From NCBI RefSeq assembly GCF_900113865.1, contig NZ_FOQY01000001.1, positions 256,877 to 320,876 on the forward strand: a stretch of 64,000 nt of DNA, given 5' to 3'. The stretch comes from Streptosporangium canum (GTDB lineage: Bacteria > Actinomycetota > Actinomycetes > Streptosporangiales > Streptosporangiaceae). The stretch's first letter is position 1. Every line of letters starts with the position of its first letter. Below the pieces are notes generated by a model, which was not told the DNA's origin, ran no database searches, and saw only the letters and a list, made by a program, of their open reading frames with translations. Positions 8,187 through 18,268 of the stretch are shown piece after piece. Made by a program: the position numbers and the translations under genes.

Positions 8187-9296
8187 ATGGGGATGAAATA
8201 CGTCGCGCCCGTTGGGGTGCTGCTCGCGGCGACCACCTTCCTGGGCGTTTCCGCGCACGCCGAGAGCGGGCCCGTCGGCGGTAAGGATCTCGGCGGCCGG
8301 GGCCTCGTCGTCCCGGCCGGAGTGAAGGCGCCTCCGAAGACGGCCGCGAAGTCCTACGTGATCGCGGACGCCGAGACCGGGGAGGTGCTCGCCGCCAAGG
8401 ACCCCCACGGGCGCTACCTCCCGGCGAGCACGCTCAAGGCCCTGACCGCGCTCACCCTCATCCCCAAGCTCGACAAGGACCGGAAGGTCAAGCCGAGCAG
8501 CCGCGCCGTGAACGAGGAGGGCAGCGCCGTCGGCCTGGTCTCCAAACCCATCTACACCGTTGAGGACCTGTTCAAGGCGTTGATGCTGGTCTCGGGGAAC
8601 GACTGCGCGATGGCGCTGGCCGAGGCCAACGGCGGCGTGGCCAAGACGCTGCAGGACATGAACGCCGAGGCCCAGCGGCTCCAGGCCTTCGACACGGTGG
8701 CCAAGACGCCGAGCGGGCTGGACAAGCCGGGCCAGAGCAGCTCCGCCTACGACCTGGCGCTGATCGCCCGGGCCGGGCTGGCCAATGACGATTTCCAGCG
8801 ATATATCAGCACGAAGGTCGATAAGTTTCCCGCACCCAAGGGCTACTACGAGATCGGCAACCACAACAAGCTGCTCTGGCGCTACAAGGGCATGATCGGC
8901 GTCAAGAACGGCTGGACCTCCAAGGCCCTGGGCAGCTTCGTCGGCGCGGCCCGGCGGAACGGCCACACCGTCATCGTGTCGATCATGCGGCACAAGGGTT
9001 ACTTCTGGGACGAGGTCGCCGACCTGCTCGACTGGGGCTTCGCCACCCGCGGCAAGGCCGTCCCGGTCGGCCGGCTGGTGGACCCGCTCCCCGAGCCCAC
9101 CCCCCTGCCGACCGGTCCGGCCACCCCGCTCGCGACGCCCGCGCGTCCGGTGGCCTCGGCGCCCCCGACCGGCGGCACCGCGGGAGCCGCGTCCGGCTCC
9201 GGCGGGATCCCCGCCGTGGGCCTCTACGCGCTGGGCGCGGGCCTGCTCGGCGGCGTGATCTGGCTGGTGTACGGCATCCGCAGGCGGTCCCGCTAG
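8187..9296 (+). CDS. D-alanyl-D-alanine carboxypeptidase (S11 family)
   Basis: Secreted, membrane-tethered penicillin-binding protein of 369 residues that trims the terminal D-Ala of peptidoglycan stem peptides. It has a Sec signal (MGMKYVAPVGVLLAATTFLG...), the SxxK motif in PASTLKAL, the SxN motif in VSGNDCAM, and KNG in VKNGWTS in place of the commoner KTG. After a Pro/Thr-rich spacer, a C-terminal hydrophobic helix with a basic end (YGIRRRSR) anchors it. The ATG at 8187 gives the signal peptide; longer frames upstream are not needed. It stands alone, convergent with the YihY gene. Confidence 0.92.
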   Translation: MGMKYVAPVGVLLAATTFLGVSAHAESGPVGGKDLGGRGLVVPAGVKAPPKTAAKSYVIADAETGEVLAAKDPHGRYLPASTLKALTALTLIPKLDKDRKVKPSSRAVNEEGSAVGLVSKPIYTVEDLFKALMLVSGNDCAMALAEANGGVAKTLQDMNAEAQRLQAFDTVAKTPSGLDKPGQSSSAYDLALIARAGLANDDFQRYISTKVDKFPAPKGYYEIGNHNKLLWRYKGMIGVKNGWTSKALGSFVGAARRNGHTVIVSIMRHKGYFWDEVADLLDWGFATRGKAVPVGRLVDPLPEPTPLPTGPATPLATPARPVASAPPTGGTAGAASGSGGIPAVGLYALGAGLLGGVIWLVYGIRRRSR

Positions 9297-9315
9297 ACCT
9301 GCTCCCGCCTGCCCC

Positions 9316-9360
9316 GCCGCCTCGGGCGGGGAGCGCGGCGGCCGCCCCGCCCGAGGCGGC
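9316..9360. terminator. Strong hairpin between convergent genes
   Basis: A perfect 16-base stem (GCCGCCTCGGGCGGGG and its complement) with a 13-base loop lies between the stops of the carboxypeptidase gene (9296) and the YihY gene (9368). It would fold in both transcripts, so I read it as a shared factor-independent terminator of the U-less actinobacterial kind. Confidence 0.7.
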
Positions 9361-9367
9361 GGCCGCG

Positions 9368-10303
9368 CTACTGGACGGGGACGCCGCCGGTGGGGATCGG
9401 GGTGGGCTCGGGCGGAGGGCCGAGCGAGGCGGTCTCCGTCCAGGCCGCCGCGTAGAGGATCACGCGGGCCGAGAAGTTGATCCAGATCAGCAGCCCGACC
9501 ATCACCGCGAACACCCCGTAGATGGGGTTGTTCAGCGTCCTCGACAGGATCAGCGCGGCGAGCTGCTTGAGAAGACCGAAGGCGAGCGCGCCCAGCAGCG
9601 CGCCGCGCAGCACCACCCGGAACGGCTGCCTCGACCGGCCCATCCAGCGCAGGACGATCACGAAGAGGACGGTGTCCGCCAGGATGCTGACGGCCAGGCC
9701 GACGAGCCAGATCGAGCCGCTGCCGATCACCGACTCCGACAGGCCCAGCCACTCGGACACGATCCCACTGGCCTGGGTGGCGAAACCGCCGACCAGCACC
9801 GAGGAGATCATCGTGATGCCGATCAGGATCAGGGCGGCCAGGTCACGGAGCTTGGCCAGGAAGAAGTTGAGGGGCGGCTCGGTGGTCATGGAGATCTCGC
9901 GCAGCGCGCCGCGCAGGGCGTCGACGGCGCCGAGCCCCGCGTAGAGCAGGCCGACCAGGCCGATGATCCCGGCGCTGGCCCGGGAGTCGGCGATCTGCTG
10001 GATCGGGAGCTGGTCGGCGAGGCCGGGCAGATACTGGTCGATGGCCTGCTGCAGGGTCCGGATGGCGTCCGGCCGGACGGACAGGAAGAAACCGAAGACC
10101 GCGAACGCCAGCGCGATGATGGGGAAGAACGACAGGAACGCGAAATAGGTCACCGCCCCGGCCAGCCGGTCACCGAACTGGATCTGGTACCGATGCACGG
10201 TCCTGATCAGATGATCGAACCAGGGCCACCGGACCCGGGTGGAGCCGACCTTCGACCGGCCCCACTCACGGAGCACCTCGATCCGTTCCTGCACGCTCGT
10301 CAC
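9368..10303 (-). CDS. YihY/BrkB family membrane protein
   Basis: Integral membrane protein of about 311 residues with the YihY (formerly RNase BN-like) pattern. It begins with a basic cytoplasmic segment, then GDRLAGAVTYFAFLSFFPIIALAFAVFGF, and further long hydrophobic helices, six or so in all. The GTG at 10303 is preferred because GGTAGG lies eight bases upstream; another GTG at 10312 is possible. The C-terminus is short and Pro-rich. The family's role is not settled. It is a single gene upstream of the convergent carboxypeptidase. Confidence 0.85.
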   Translation of the reverse strand: MTSVQERIEVLREWGRSKVGSTRVRWPWFDHLIRTVHRYQIQFGDRLAGAVTYFAFLSFFPIIALAFAVFGFFLSVRPDAIRTLQQAIDQYLPGLADQLPIQQIADSRASAGIIGLVGLLYAGLGAVDALRGALREISMTTEPPLNFFLAKLRDLAALILIGITMISSVLVGGFATQASGIVSEWLGLSESVIGSGSIWLVGLAVSILADTVLFVIVLRWMGRSRQPFRVVLRGALLGALAFGLLKQLAALILSRTLNNPIYGVFAVMVGLLIWINFSARVILYAAAWTETASLGPPPEPTPIPTGGVPVQ

Positions 10304-10386
10304 TCGCGTCACCTACCCAATAACCGCCCCGCCGTACGTGGAGGAGACCACGTCCTGCGGGTGATCTCCGGCAGCGGCGGAGCGGC

Positions 10387-10496
10387 GGGCGGAACGAGCA
10401 CCGGAGGGTCGGCGGACCGAACCCCGGGCAGGTCAGAGGATGGGCGGAACGAGCACCGGAGGATCGGCGGACCGAACCCCGGGCAGGTCAGGGGGT
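10387..10496. repeat. Two tandem 55-bp repeats at the 3' end of trpS
   Basis: Two nearly identical 55-base copies (10387-10441 and 10442-10496) begin GGGCGGAACGAGCACC and end GGGCAGGTCAG plus a few bases. The second copy contains the trpS stop codon (10488-10490), so the repeat duplicates the end of the gene and its immediate 3' flank. Confidence 0.85.
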
Positions 10497-11492
10497 GGGC
10501 AGGAAACCCACCCGGTCGCGGACCTTGGCCATGGTCTCGGCGGCCACCGCGCGGGCCCGCGCGGCGCCGACGGCGAGCATCCTGTCGAGCTCGGCCTCGT
10601 CGGCCAGCAGCTTCTCGGTCCGCTCCCGGATCGGCGTGAAGGTGTCGACGACGGCCTCGGCCACGTCCTTCTTGAAGGCGCCGTACCCCTGCCCGGCGTA
10701 GCGGGCCTCAAGCTCGGGGATCGGCGTGCCGGTCAGCGCGGACTGGATGCGGAGCAGGTTGGTGACGCCGGGCTTGTTCTCGTCGTCGGCCAGGACCTCC
10801 GAGCCGGTGTCGGTGACCGCGCGCATGACCTTCTTGCGGAGCGGCCCCGGCTGCTCCAGCAGGTCCAGGATGCCGCCGGGCGAGGACGACGACTTGGACA
10901 TCTTGGCCGTCGGGTCCTGCAGGTCGGTGATCTTCTCGACGCCCTCGACGATATGCGGCTTGGGCAGTGTGAAGGTCTCGCCGAAGCGGTGGTTGAAGCG
11001 CTGCGCGAGGTCGCGGGTGAGCTCCAGGTGCTGTTTCTGGTCGGCCCCGACCGGGACCTGGTCGGCCTGGTAGAGCAGGATGTCGGCGGCCTGCAGGATC
11101 GGGTAGGTGAACAGCCCGACGCTGGTGGAGCCCTCGCCGTATCTCGCCGACTTGTCCTTGAACTGGGTCATCCGGCCGGCCTCGCCCATGCCGGTGAGGC
11201 AGATCAGCACCCAGGCCAGCTCGCTGTGCTCGCGGACGTGGCTCTGCACGAAGACCGTGGAGCGCTCCGGGTCCAGACCGGCGGCGAAGAGCTGGGCGGC
11301 GGCGACCCTGCTGCGCCTGCGCAGCGTCTCCGGCTGGTAGTCCACCGTGATCGCGTGCAGGTCGACGACGCAGTAGAAAGCGTCGTAGCCCTCCTGCATC
11401 GCGACATACTGCCGCACGGCACCGAGGTAGTTGCCCAGGTGGAAGGAGTCGGCAGTGGGCTGGATTCCGGAGAGGACACGGGGACTGGCCAT
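10488..11492 (-). CDS. trpS: Tryptophan--tRNA ligase
   Basis: Class I aminoacyl-tRNA synthetase of 334 residues that charges tRNA-Trp in the cytoplasm. The HIGH-like motif appears as SFHLGNYLG within the first 30 residues and the KMSKS motif as [10 protein letters not shown] near the middle. The ATG at 11492 ([10 protein letters not shown]) matches the family N-terminus; an in-frame upstream extension is low-complexity and was dropped. Length is normal. The neighbouring CBS protein is upstream on the same strand, 14 bases away, and may be co-transcribed. The gene ends inside a 55-bp tandem repeat. Confidence 0.96.
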   Translation of the reverse strand: MASPRVLSGIQPTADSFHLGNYLGAVRQYVAMQEGYDAFYCVVDLHAITVDYQPETLRRRSRVAAAQLFAAGLDPERSTVFVQSHVREHSELAWVLICLTGMGEAGRMTQFKDKSARYGEGSTSVGLFTYPILQAADILLYQADQVPVGADQKQHLELTRDLAQRFNHRFGETFTLPKPHIVEGVEKITDLQDPTAKMSKSSSSPGGILDLLEQPGPLRKKVMRAVTDTGSEVLADDENKPGVTNLLRIQSALTGTPIPELEARYAGQGYGAFKKDVAEAVVDTFTPIRERTEKLLADEAELDRMLAVGAARARAVAAETMAKVRDRVGFLPTP

Positions 11493-11506
11493 AGCAGGTA
11501 ATTGTG

Positions 11507-13006
11507 TCAGGTGTCCGGAGTGAACGGCGCCTCCGGCCCGAAAGCGGCCGGCGTGTCCGGCGGCGAGGCGCCCCGGGCCCGAGTGCCCGGCGCGGAGTCC
11601 GGCGGGCAAGCGTCCGGTGTGCCCGGCGCGGAGTCCGGCGGAGGAGCGTGCGGTGTGCCCGGCGCGGAGTCCGGCGGAGGAGCGTGCGATGTGCCCGGCG
11701 GGGGAGTGTCCGGTGTGTCCGGCGGGACGGTCCGGCGCTTGATGCGGACCCGGGAGACCCGGCGGCCGTCCATGTCCGTGACCGACATCTCGAACCCGGG
11801 GATCTCCACCCGCTCCCCCAGCGTCGGCAGATGCCCCAGAGCCGCCATGACGAACCCGCCCAGGGTCTCGTAGGGGCCGTCGGCCAGCCGGATCCCGGTC
11901 TCGGTCGCCACCTCGTCGAGGTTGGCCAGCCCGTCGAGCTCGACCTCCCCGGCGGGCAGCACGACCTGCTCGTCCGCGACGTCGTGCTCGTCACGGATGT
12001 CGCCGATGAGCTCCTCGACCAGGTCCTCCAGGGTGACGATCCCGGCGGTGCCGCCGTACTCGTCGACCACGATCGCCAGGTGGTGCCCCTCCCCGCGCAT
12101 CTCCGACAGCGTGGCCAGCACCCGCTTGCTGGTGGGGACCAGCTTGACCGGCCGGATCGGCACCAGCTCGCTGATCGGCTCGATCGACCCGGTCAGCACC
12201 GGATCCAGCAGGTCCCGGATGTGGATGAAGCCCACGATGTCATCGTAGGAGTCGCGGTAGACGGGGAAGCGGGAGTGCGGCATGGCCGCGGCCAGGACGG
12301 CCGCCTCGGCCAGCCGGGTGTCGACCGACATGAACTCCACCTCGGTGCGCGGCAGCATCACCTCGCGGAGCTGCCGCTTGCCCGCCGCGAAGACCTCCGC
12401 GATCAGGTGCCGCTCGTCCGCGGTGAGCTCCTGGTGGCCGGCCACCATGTCGCGCAGTTCCTCGGTGGAGATCTCCTCGCGGTCGGCCTCCGGGTCGCCG
12501 CCGAGCAGTTTGACCACGCCGTCGGTGGACTTGGACAGGGCCCAGATGATCGGCCGCGACAGCACGGCCATCCGGTCCAGGAACGGCGCGACCAGCAGCG
12601 AGATCCCCTCGGCCCGCTGCCGGGCGATCCGCTTGGGCGCGAGCTCTCCCAGCACCAGCGAGGCGTAGGAGATCGCCAGCGTCACCAGCACCAGGGAGAG
12701 GGGGGCCGAGACGGCTTCGGGCACGCCCCAGCCGTCCACGACCGGGATGAGGTCCTTGGCGAGGGTGTCGGCGCCGAACGCCGCCGACAGCATGGTCGCC
12801 ACGGTGACGCCGATCTGCACCGCCGACAGGAACCGGTTGGGGTCGCGGGCGAGCTTGGCCGCCGTCGCCCCTCTACGGCCCCGGGTGTCGAGCCTGCGCA
12901 CCTGGCTCTCCCTGAGGGAGACCATGGCCATCTCGGCGGCGGCGAAGAATCCCCCGATCAATACGAAAAGCATGACCAAGGCGGTGTTCGCCAGGACGCT
13001 GTTCAC
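11507..13006 (-). CDS. DUF21/CBS/CorC_HlyC membrane protein (CNNM-like)
   Basis: Membrane protein of 499 residues in the HlyC/CorC (CNNM-like) family, linked in other organisms to Mg2+/Co2+ handling. Order: DUF21 with about four membrane helices (residues about 1-185, including [20 protein letters not shown]), a pair of CBS domains (about 200-330), a CorC_HlyC domain (about 345-425, [14 protein letters not shown]), then a Pro-rich tail. The GTG at 13006 is used because GGAGA sits seven bases upstream; an upstream ATG adds a polar leader. The tail is built from repeats (see 11583-11726). Transport function is family inference. Confidence 0.88.
   Translation of the reverse strand: MNSVLANTALVMLFVLIGGFFAAAEMAMVSLRESQVRRLDTRGRRGATAAKLARDPNRFLSAVQIGVTVATMLSAAFGADTLAKDLIPVVDGWGVPEAVSAPLSLVLVTLAISYASLVLGELAPKRIARQRAEGISLLVAPFLDRMAVLSRPIIWALSKSTDGVVKLLGGDPEADREEISTEELRDMVAGHQELTADERHLIAEVFAAGKRQLREVMLPRTEVEFMSVDTRLAEAAVLAAAMPHSRFPVYRDSYDDIVGFIHIRDLLDPVLTGSIEPISELVPIRPVKLVPTSKRVLATLSEMRGEGHHLAIVVDEYGGTAGIVTLEDLVEELIGDIRDEHDVADEQVVLPAGEVELDGLANLDEVATETGIRLADGPYETLGGFVMAALGHLPTLGERVEIPGFEMSVTDMDGRRVSRVRIKRRTVPPDTPDTPPPGTSHAPPPDSAPGTPHAPPPDSAPGTPDACPPDSAPGTRARGASPPDTPAAFGPEAPFTPDT
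11583..11726. repeat. 36-bp tandem repeats in the tail of the CBS protein
   Basis: GTGCCCGGCGCGGAGTCCGG recurs at 11583, 11619, 11655 and, in diverged form, 11691: an exact 36-base period that encodes a 12-residue unit of the type [12 protein letters not shown]. It is coding and in frame, so copy-number change would alter only tail length. Confidence 0.85.
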
Positions 13007-13128
13007 GAGACTGTCTCCGTCATGGCCGTCGCCCGTTCCGACTGTGGCCGATATTTGATGTGCCAGCATATGCTGGCAGTAGCCTTACAAAAATAAACAC
13101 ATTCAGACATCATCAAACAGGAGGCTCC

Positions 13129-14088
13129 GTGAAGCTGCTGGTCACCGGAGGCGCCGGATACATCGGGAGCGTCGTCGCGGCGCAACTCGTCGAGGCGGGC
13201 CACCAGGTCACCGTGCTGGACGACCTCTCCACCGGCCACGCGGACGCGGTGCCGGCCGGCGCCCGCTTCGTGGAAGGGTCGATCACCGAGGCCGCCGACG
13301 TGCTGCCCGGGATGGACGGCGTGCTCCACTTCGCGGCGAGGTCCCTGGTCGGGGAGTCGGTGGAGAGGCCCGGACTCTACTGGGCGCACAACCTCGGCGG
13401 GACCCTGGCCCTGCTCGACGCCATGCGGACCGCCGGGGTCGGCCGGATCGTGTTCTCCTCCACCGCCGCCACCTACGGCGAACCGGAGCGCTCCCCGGTC
13501 GTGGAGACCGACCCCACCCGGCCGACCAACCCCTACGGCGCGTCCAAACTGGCGGTCGACACCGCCCTGACCACCTTCGCCGGGCTGTACGGCCTGGCCG
13601 CGGTGAGCCTGCGCTACTTCAACGTGGGCGGCGCCCACACCGGCGGGGACGGGCGGGTCTACCGCGAACGGCACACCGTGGAGACCCACCTGATCCCCAA
13701 CCTCCTCGCCGTCGCGCTCGGCGGGCGCGAGTCGGTCAATGTGTTCGGCACGGACTACCCGACCCCGGACGGGACATGCGTCCGCGACTACATCCATGTG
13801 GGCGATCTGGCACGGGCCCACCTGCTGGCCCTGGAGGCCTGCTCGCCGGGGGAACACAAGATCTACAACCTGGGCAACGGCACGGGTTTCTCGGTGCGCG
13901 AGGTCCTGGCGGTGTGCCGCGAGGTCACCGGGCACGAGATCCCGGCGGTCGTGCGCGAGCGCCGGGCCGGCGATCCGGCGGTGCTGGTGGCCTCCTCGGA
14001 GAAGATCCAGCGGGAGCTCGGCTGGAAGCCGGAGCATCCGTCCGTCCGGGACATCGTCGCCGACGCCTGGGCCGCCCTGCCCCGCTGA
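13129..14088 (+). CDS. galE: UDP-glucose 4-epimerase
   Basis: Extended SDR epimerase of 319 residues that interconverts UDP-glucose and UDP-galactose for cell-wall and exopolysaccharide sugars. The NAD-binding GGAGYIG motif lies at residues 7-13, the catalytic Ser/Thr in [11 protein letters not shown], and the YxxxK pair in [23 protein letters not shown] and the C-terminal LGWKP pattern also fit GalE. The GTG at 13129 has AGGAGG four bases upstream, which decides it over an upstream ATG at 13060. Divergent from the CBS-protein gene. Confidence 0.94.
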   Translation: MKLLVTGGAGYIGSVVAAQLVEAGHQVTVLDDLSTGHADAVPAGARFVEGSITEAADVLPGMDGVLHFAARSLVGESVERPGLYWAHNLGGTLALLDAMRTAGVGRIVFSSTAATYGEPERSPVVETDPTRPTNPYGASKLAVDTALTTFAGLYGLAAVSLRYFNVGGAHTGGDGRVYRERHTVETHLIPNLLAVALGGRESVNVFGTDYPTPDGTCVRDYIHVGDLARAHLLALEACSPGEHKIYNLGNGTGFSVREVLAVCREVTGHEIPAVVRERRAGDPAVLVASSEKIQRELGWKPEHPSVRDIVADAWAALPR

Positions 14089-14198
14089 CCGCAGCCCCGC
14101 GAGTCCCCGGACATCGATGATCAAGCGCCGTGACCCCGGGCCGCGCGGGGCTTTCCGCCGCCGGCCGCTCCCGTCCTCGATCTCCGTGGCCGATACGC

Positions 14199-15017
14199 CT
14201 AGCGCAGGTTGATACGGGCCATGTTGTTGGCGGGGCGGCGGTCGCCCACGTGGGTGGAGTAGACCGTCGCCTTGGCCCTCAGCGCGCGCCTGGGGGCGCG
14301 GAAGGCGAGGCGGAGGCTGACCCGCTTGCCGGAGCGGACCGCGCGCAGTTTGCAGCCGACCAGGCCGGGATACGACCGGCACCGCGCCCCCTTCGCCGAC
14401 AGGAAGCGCGCCCTCTTGGTGTGGAAGAAGAGGGCGGCGTCACGGACGACCCGGGGCCCCCGGTTGCGGACCACGGCACCCATCATGAACAGCCGGCCGG
14501 CACGCGCCCTGCGCGACAGCCGGACCGCCAGGTCCGCCCCCTCGTCCACCGGGGTCAGCGTGTGGTCGGAGTTGTTCACCTCGTTCGCGTCGACGATCTC
14601 CGAGGAGAGCGTCGCGGTCGCCTCCAGCGGGCCGCGCGCCCCCGGACGGACCAGGCCGCTGATCGTCACCCCGCCGCTGGTCCCGGCCATGACGTCCTGC
14701 TGCGAGGCGCAGACCACCTCGCTGGCCGTCGCGCCCGGACGGCACTCGGCGACGTCGACGCGGAGGATCTCCACCCCTGCGGGCAGATTGATGGTGAGCA
14801 GGGGCAGCACGGCGTCCTCGGGCCCGGTGTTGTGCACCTCGGCCCGGTAGAGAAGCGGCTGCCCCGGTTGCGCGATCCTCGGCGAGGTCTCCAGCCGGAC
14901 GGACAGATCCGCTCCGCTGACGTCCCTTTTCCCCGGCTCCGCCAGCACCACCCCGGGCACTCCGACGAGAGCAAGACTGACAATTCCCACGACGACCCGC
15001 GCCGCACCATGCGCCAT
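14199..15017 (-). CDS. Secreted DUF11-like repeat protein
   Basis: Exported protein of about 272 residues. After a signal peptide (MAHGAARVVVGIVSLALVGV...) come two beta-sandwich-like repeats of the DUF11/CARDB kind. The first starts near ADLSVRLETSPRIAQPGQPLLYRAEV and includes NTGPEDA and EVNNSDHTL; the second starts near ADLAVRLSRRARAGRLFMMG and ends RPANNMARINL. Four Cys are visible. Such domains occur in surface adhesins and stalks; the function here is unknown. The ATG at 15017 is chosen over a TTG at 15041. Convergent with galE. Confidence 0.78.
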   Translation of the reverse strand: MAHGAARVVVGIVSLALVGVPGVVLAEPGKRDVSGADLSVRLETSPRIAQPGQPLLYRAEVHNTGPEDAVLPLLTINLPAGVEILRVDVAECRPGATASEVVCASQQDVMAGTSGGVTISGLVRPGARGPLEATATLSSEIVDANEVNNSDHTLTPVDEGADLAVRLSRRARAGRLFMMGAVVRNRGPRVVRDAALFFHTKRARFLSAKGARCRSYPGLVGCKLRAVRSGKRVSLRLAFRAPRRALRAKATVYSTHVGDRRPANNMARINLR

Positions 15018-15155
15018 GAACACCGATCCCCCGACCCTCAATGATCATTTAACGCCGGGGCGCGGTCTCACGGCACTATCGACACGCCGCCAATTCACCG
15101 TACGGGCTCGTCACGGCCGGGTTCTCCGGGGCCTCCGGGGCCTCCGGGCACACGA

Positions 15156-15181
15156 AGGGGCCCCGGCGGACCGGGGCCCCT
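15156..15181 (-). terminator. Hairpin downstream of mdh
   Basis: An 11-base GC stem (AGGGGCCCCGG and complement) with a 4-base loop lies about 30 bases after the mdh stop. It is followed on the minus strand by TCG rather than a U-run. Likely a terminator. Confidence 0.65.
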
Positions 15182-15211
15182 CTCCGTGGGCTCAGCGGAG
15201 TTCGCGCGGGC

Positions 15212-17688
<2,477 letters not shown>

Positions 17689-17694
17689 ATGTTG

Positions 17695-17723
17695 ATATTG
17701 ACGTGTCACTTTTTACATGTCAA
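17695..17723 (-). promoter_or_regulatory. Promoter of the MFS exporter
   Basis: On the minus strand a perfect -35 TTGACA (17723-17718) is followed by exactly 17 bases and then CAATAT (17700-17695). The GTG at 17688 falls at the expected transcription start, so the message is probably leaderless. Confidence 0.65.
17698..17723. promoter_or_regulatory. Putative PadR operator
   Basis: Imperfect palindrome TTGACATGT-N8-ACACGTCAA, with eight of nine arm positions matching. Its core ATGT-N8-ACAC agrees with the known PadR-type consensus ATGT-N8-ACAT. It covers the -35 and spacer of the exporter promoter and sits 20 bases before the padR start, so the regulator could repress both genes. Confidence 0.6.
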
Positions 17724-17743
17724 TCCATAGGTAAGATGAGGGC

Positions 17744-18268
17744 ATGTCCCTTCGGATCGCGCTTCTCGGCCTGCTGACCGCCGCCGGCCCCGCCAGCGGC
17801 TACGACCTCACGAAACTCTTCGAGAGCTCGATCAGCAACGCCTGGCAGGCCCGGCACAGCCAGATCTACCCGGAGCTGAACAAGATGGCCGCCGAGGGCC
17901 TGATCACGGTCGAGGAGAAGGGCCCGCGTGGCCGGAAGACCTACGCGATCACCGACGAGGGTGCGCATGAGCTGCGCGTGTGGCTGATCGAGAAGGGGCC
18001 GTCACGGTCCTACCGCAGCGAAGGGGTGCTGCGCGCCTTCCTGCTGCCCACGCTGGAGCCGCACGAGGCCGCGGCGCTGCTCCGCGCGGAGGCCGCGTCC
18101 TACGGCGTCAGGCTGGCCGAACTGGAGGCGATCCGCGCGGCCAAGTCCTCGTGGAAGGAGCCCGGCTTCGGTCACCACGCCCTGGACCTGGGCATCCGCC
18201 AGACGCGGCTGATGCGCGACTGGGCCGAGGAGACCGCGGCCGAGATCGAGGGAACTACCCGCAGCTAG
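17744..18268 (+). CDS. PadR family transcriptional regulator
   Basis: Winged-helix repressor of 174 residues. The N-terminal PadR domain starts MSLRIALLGLLTAAGPASGYDLTKLF and includes SQIYPELNKMAAEGLI and the wing GRKTYAITDEG. The C-terminal half is the helical Vir_act_alpha_C dimerisation region. The ATG at 17744 lies six bases after a weak TAAGAT -10, so the transcript may be nearly leaderless. Divergent from the MFS exporter, with a shared operator. The 3' end overlaps the convergent kinase gene by 14 bases. Probably releases DNA when a small aromatic or drug-like ligand binds. Confidence 0.9.
   Translation: MSLRIALLGLLTAAGPASGYDLTKLFESSISNAWQARHSQIYPELNKMAAEGLITVEEKGPRGRKTYAITDEGAHELRVWLIEKGPSRSYRSEGVLRAFLLPTLEPHEAAALLRAEAASYGVRLAELEAIRAAKSSWKEPGFGHHALDLGIRQTRLMRDWAEETAAEIEGTTRS

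Noticed and set aside
8187-9296. Calling the carboxypeptidase inactive because KTG reads KNG
   Set aside because: I recall KNG-type variants among actinobacterial S11 enzymes, and the SxxK and SxN motifs are intact, so the change alone is not evidence of inactivity.
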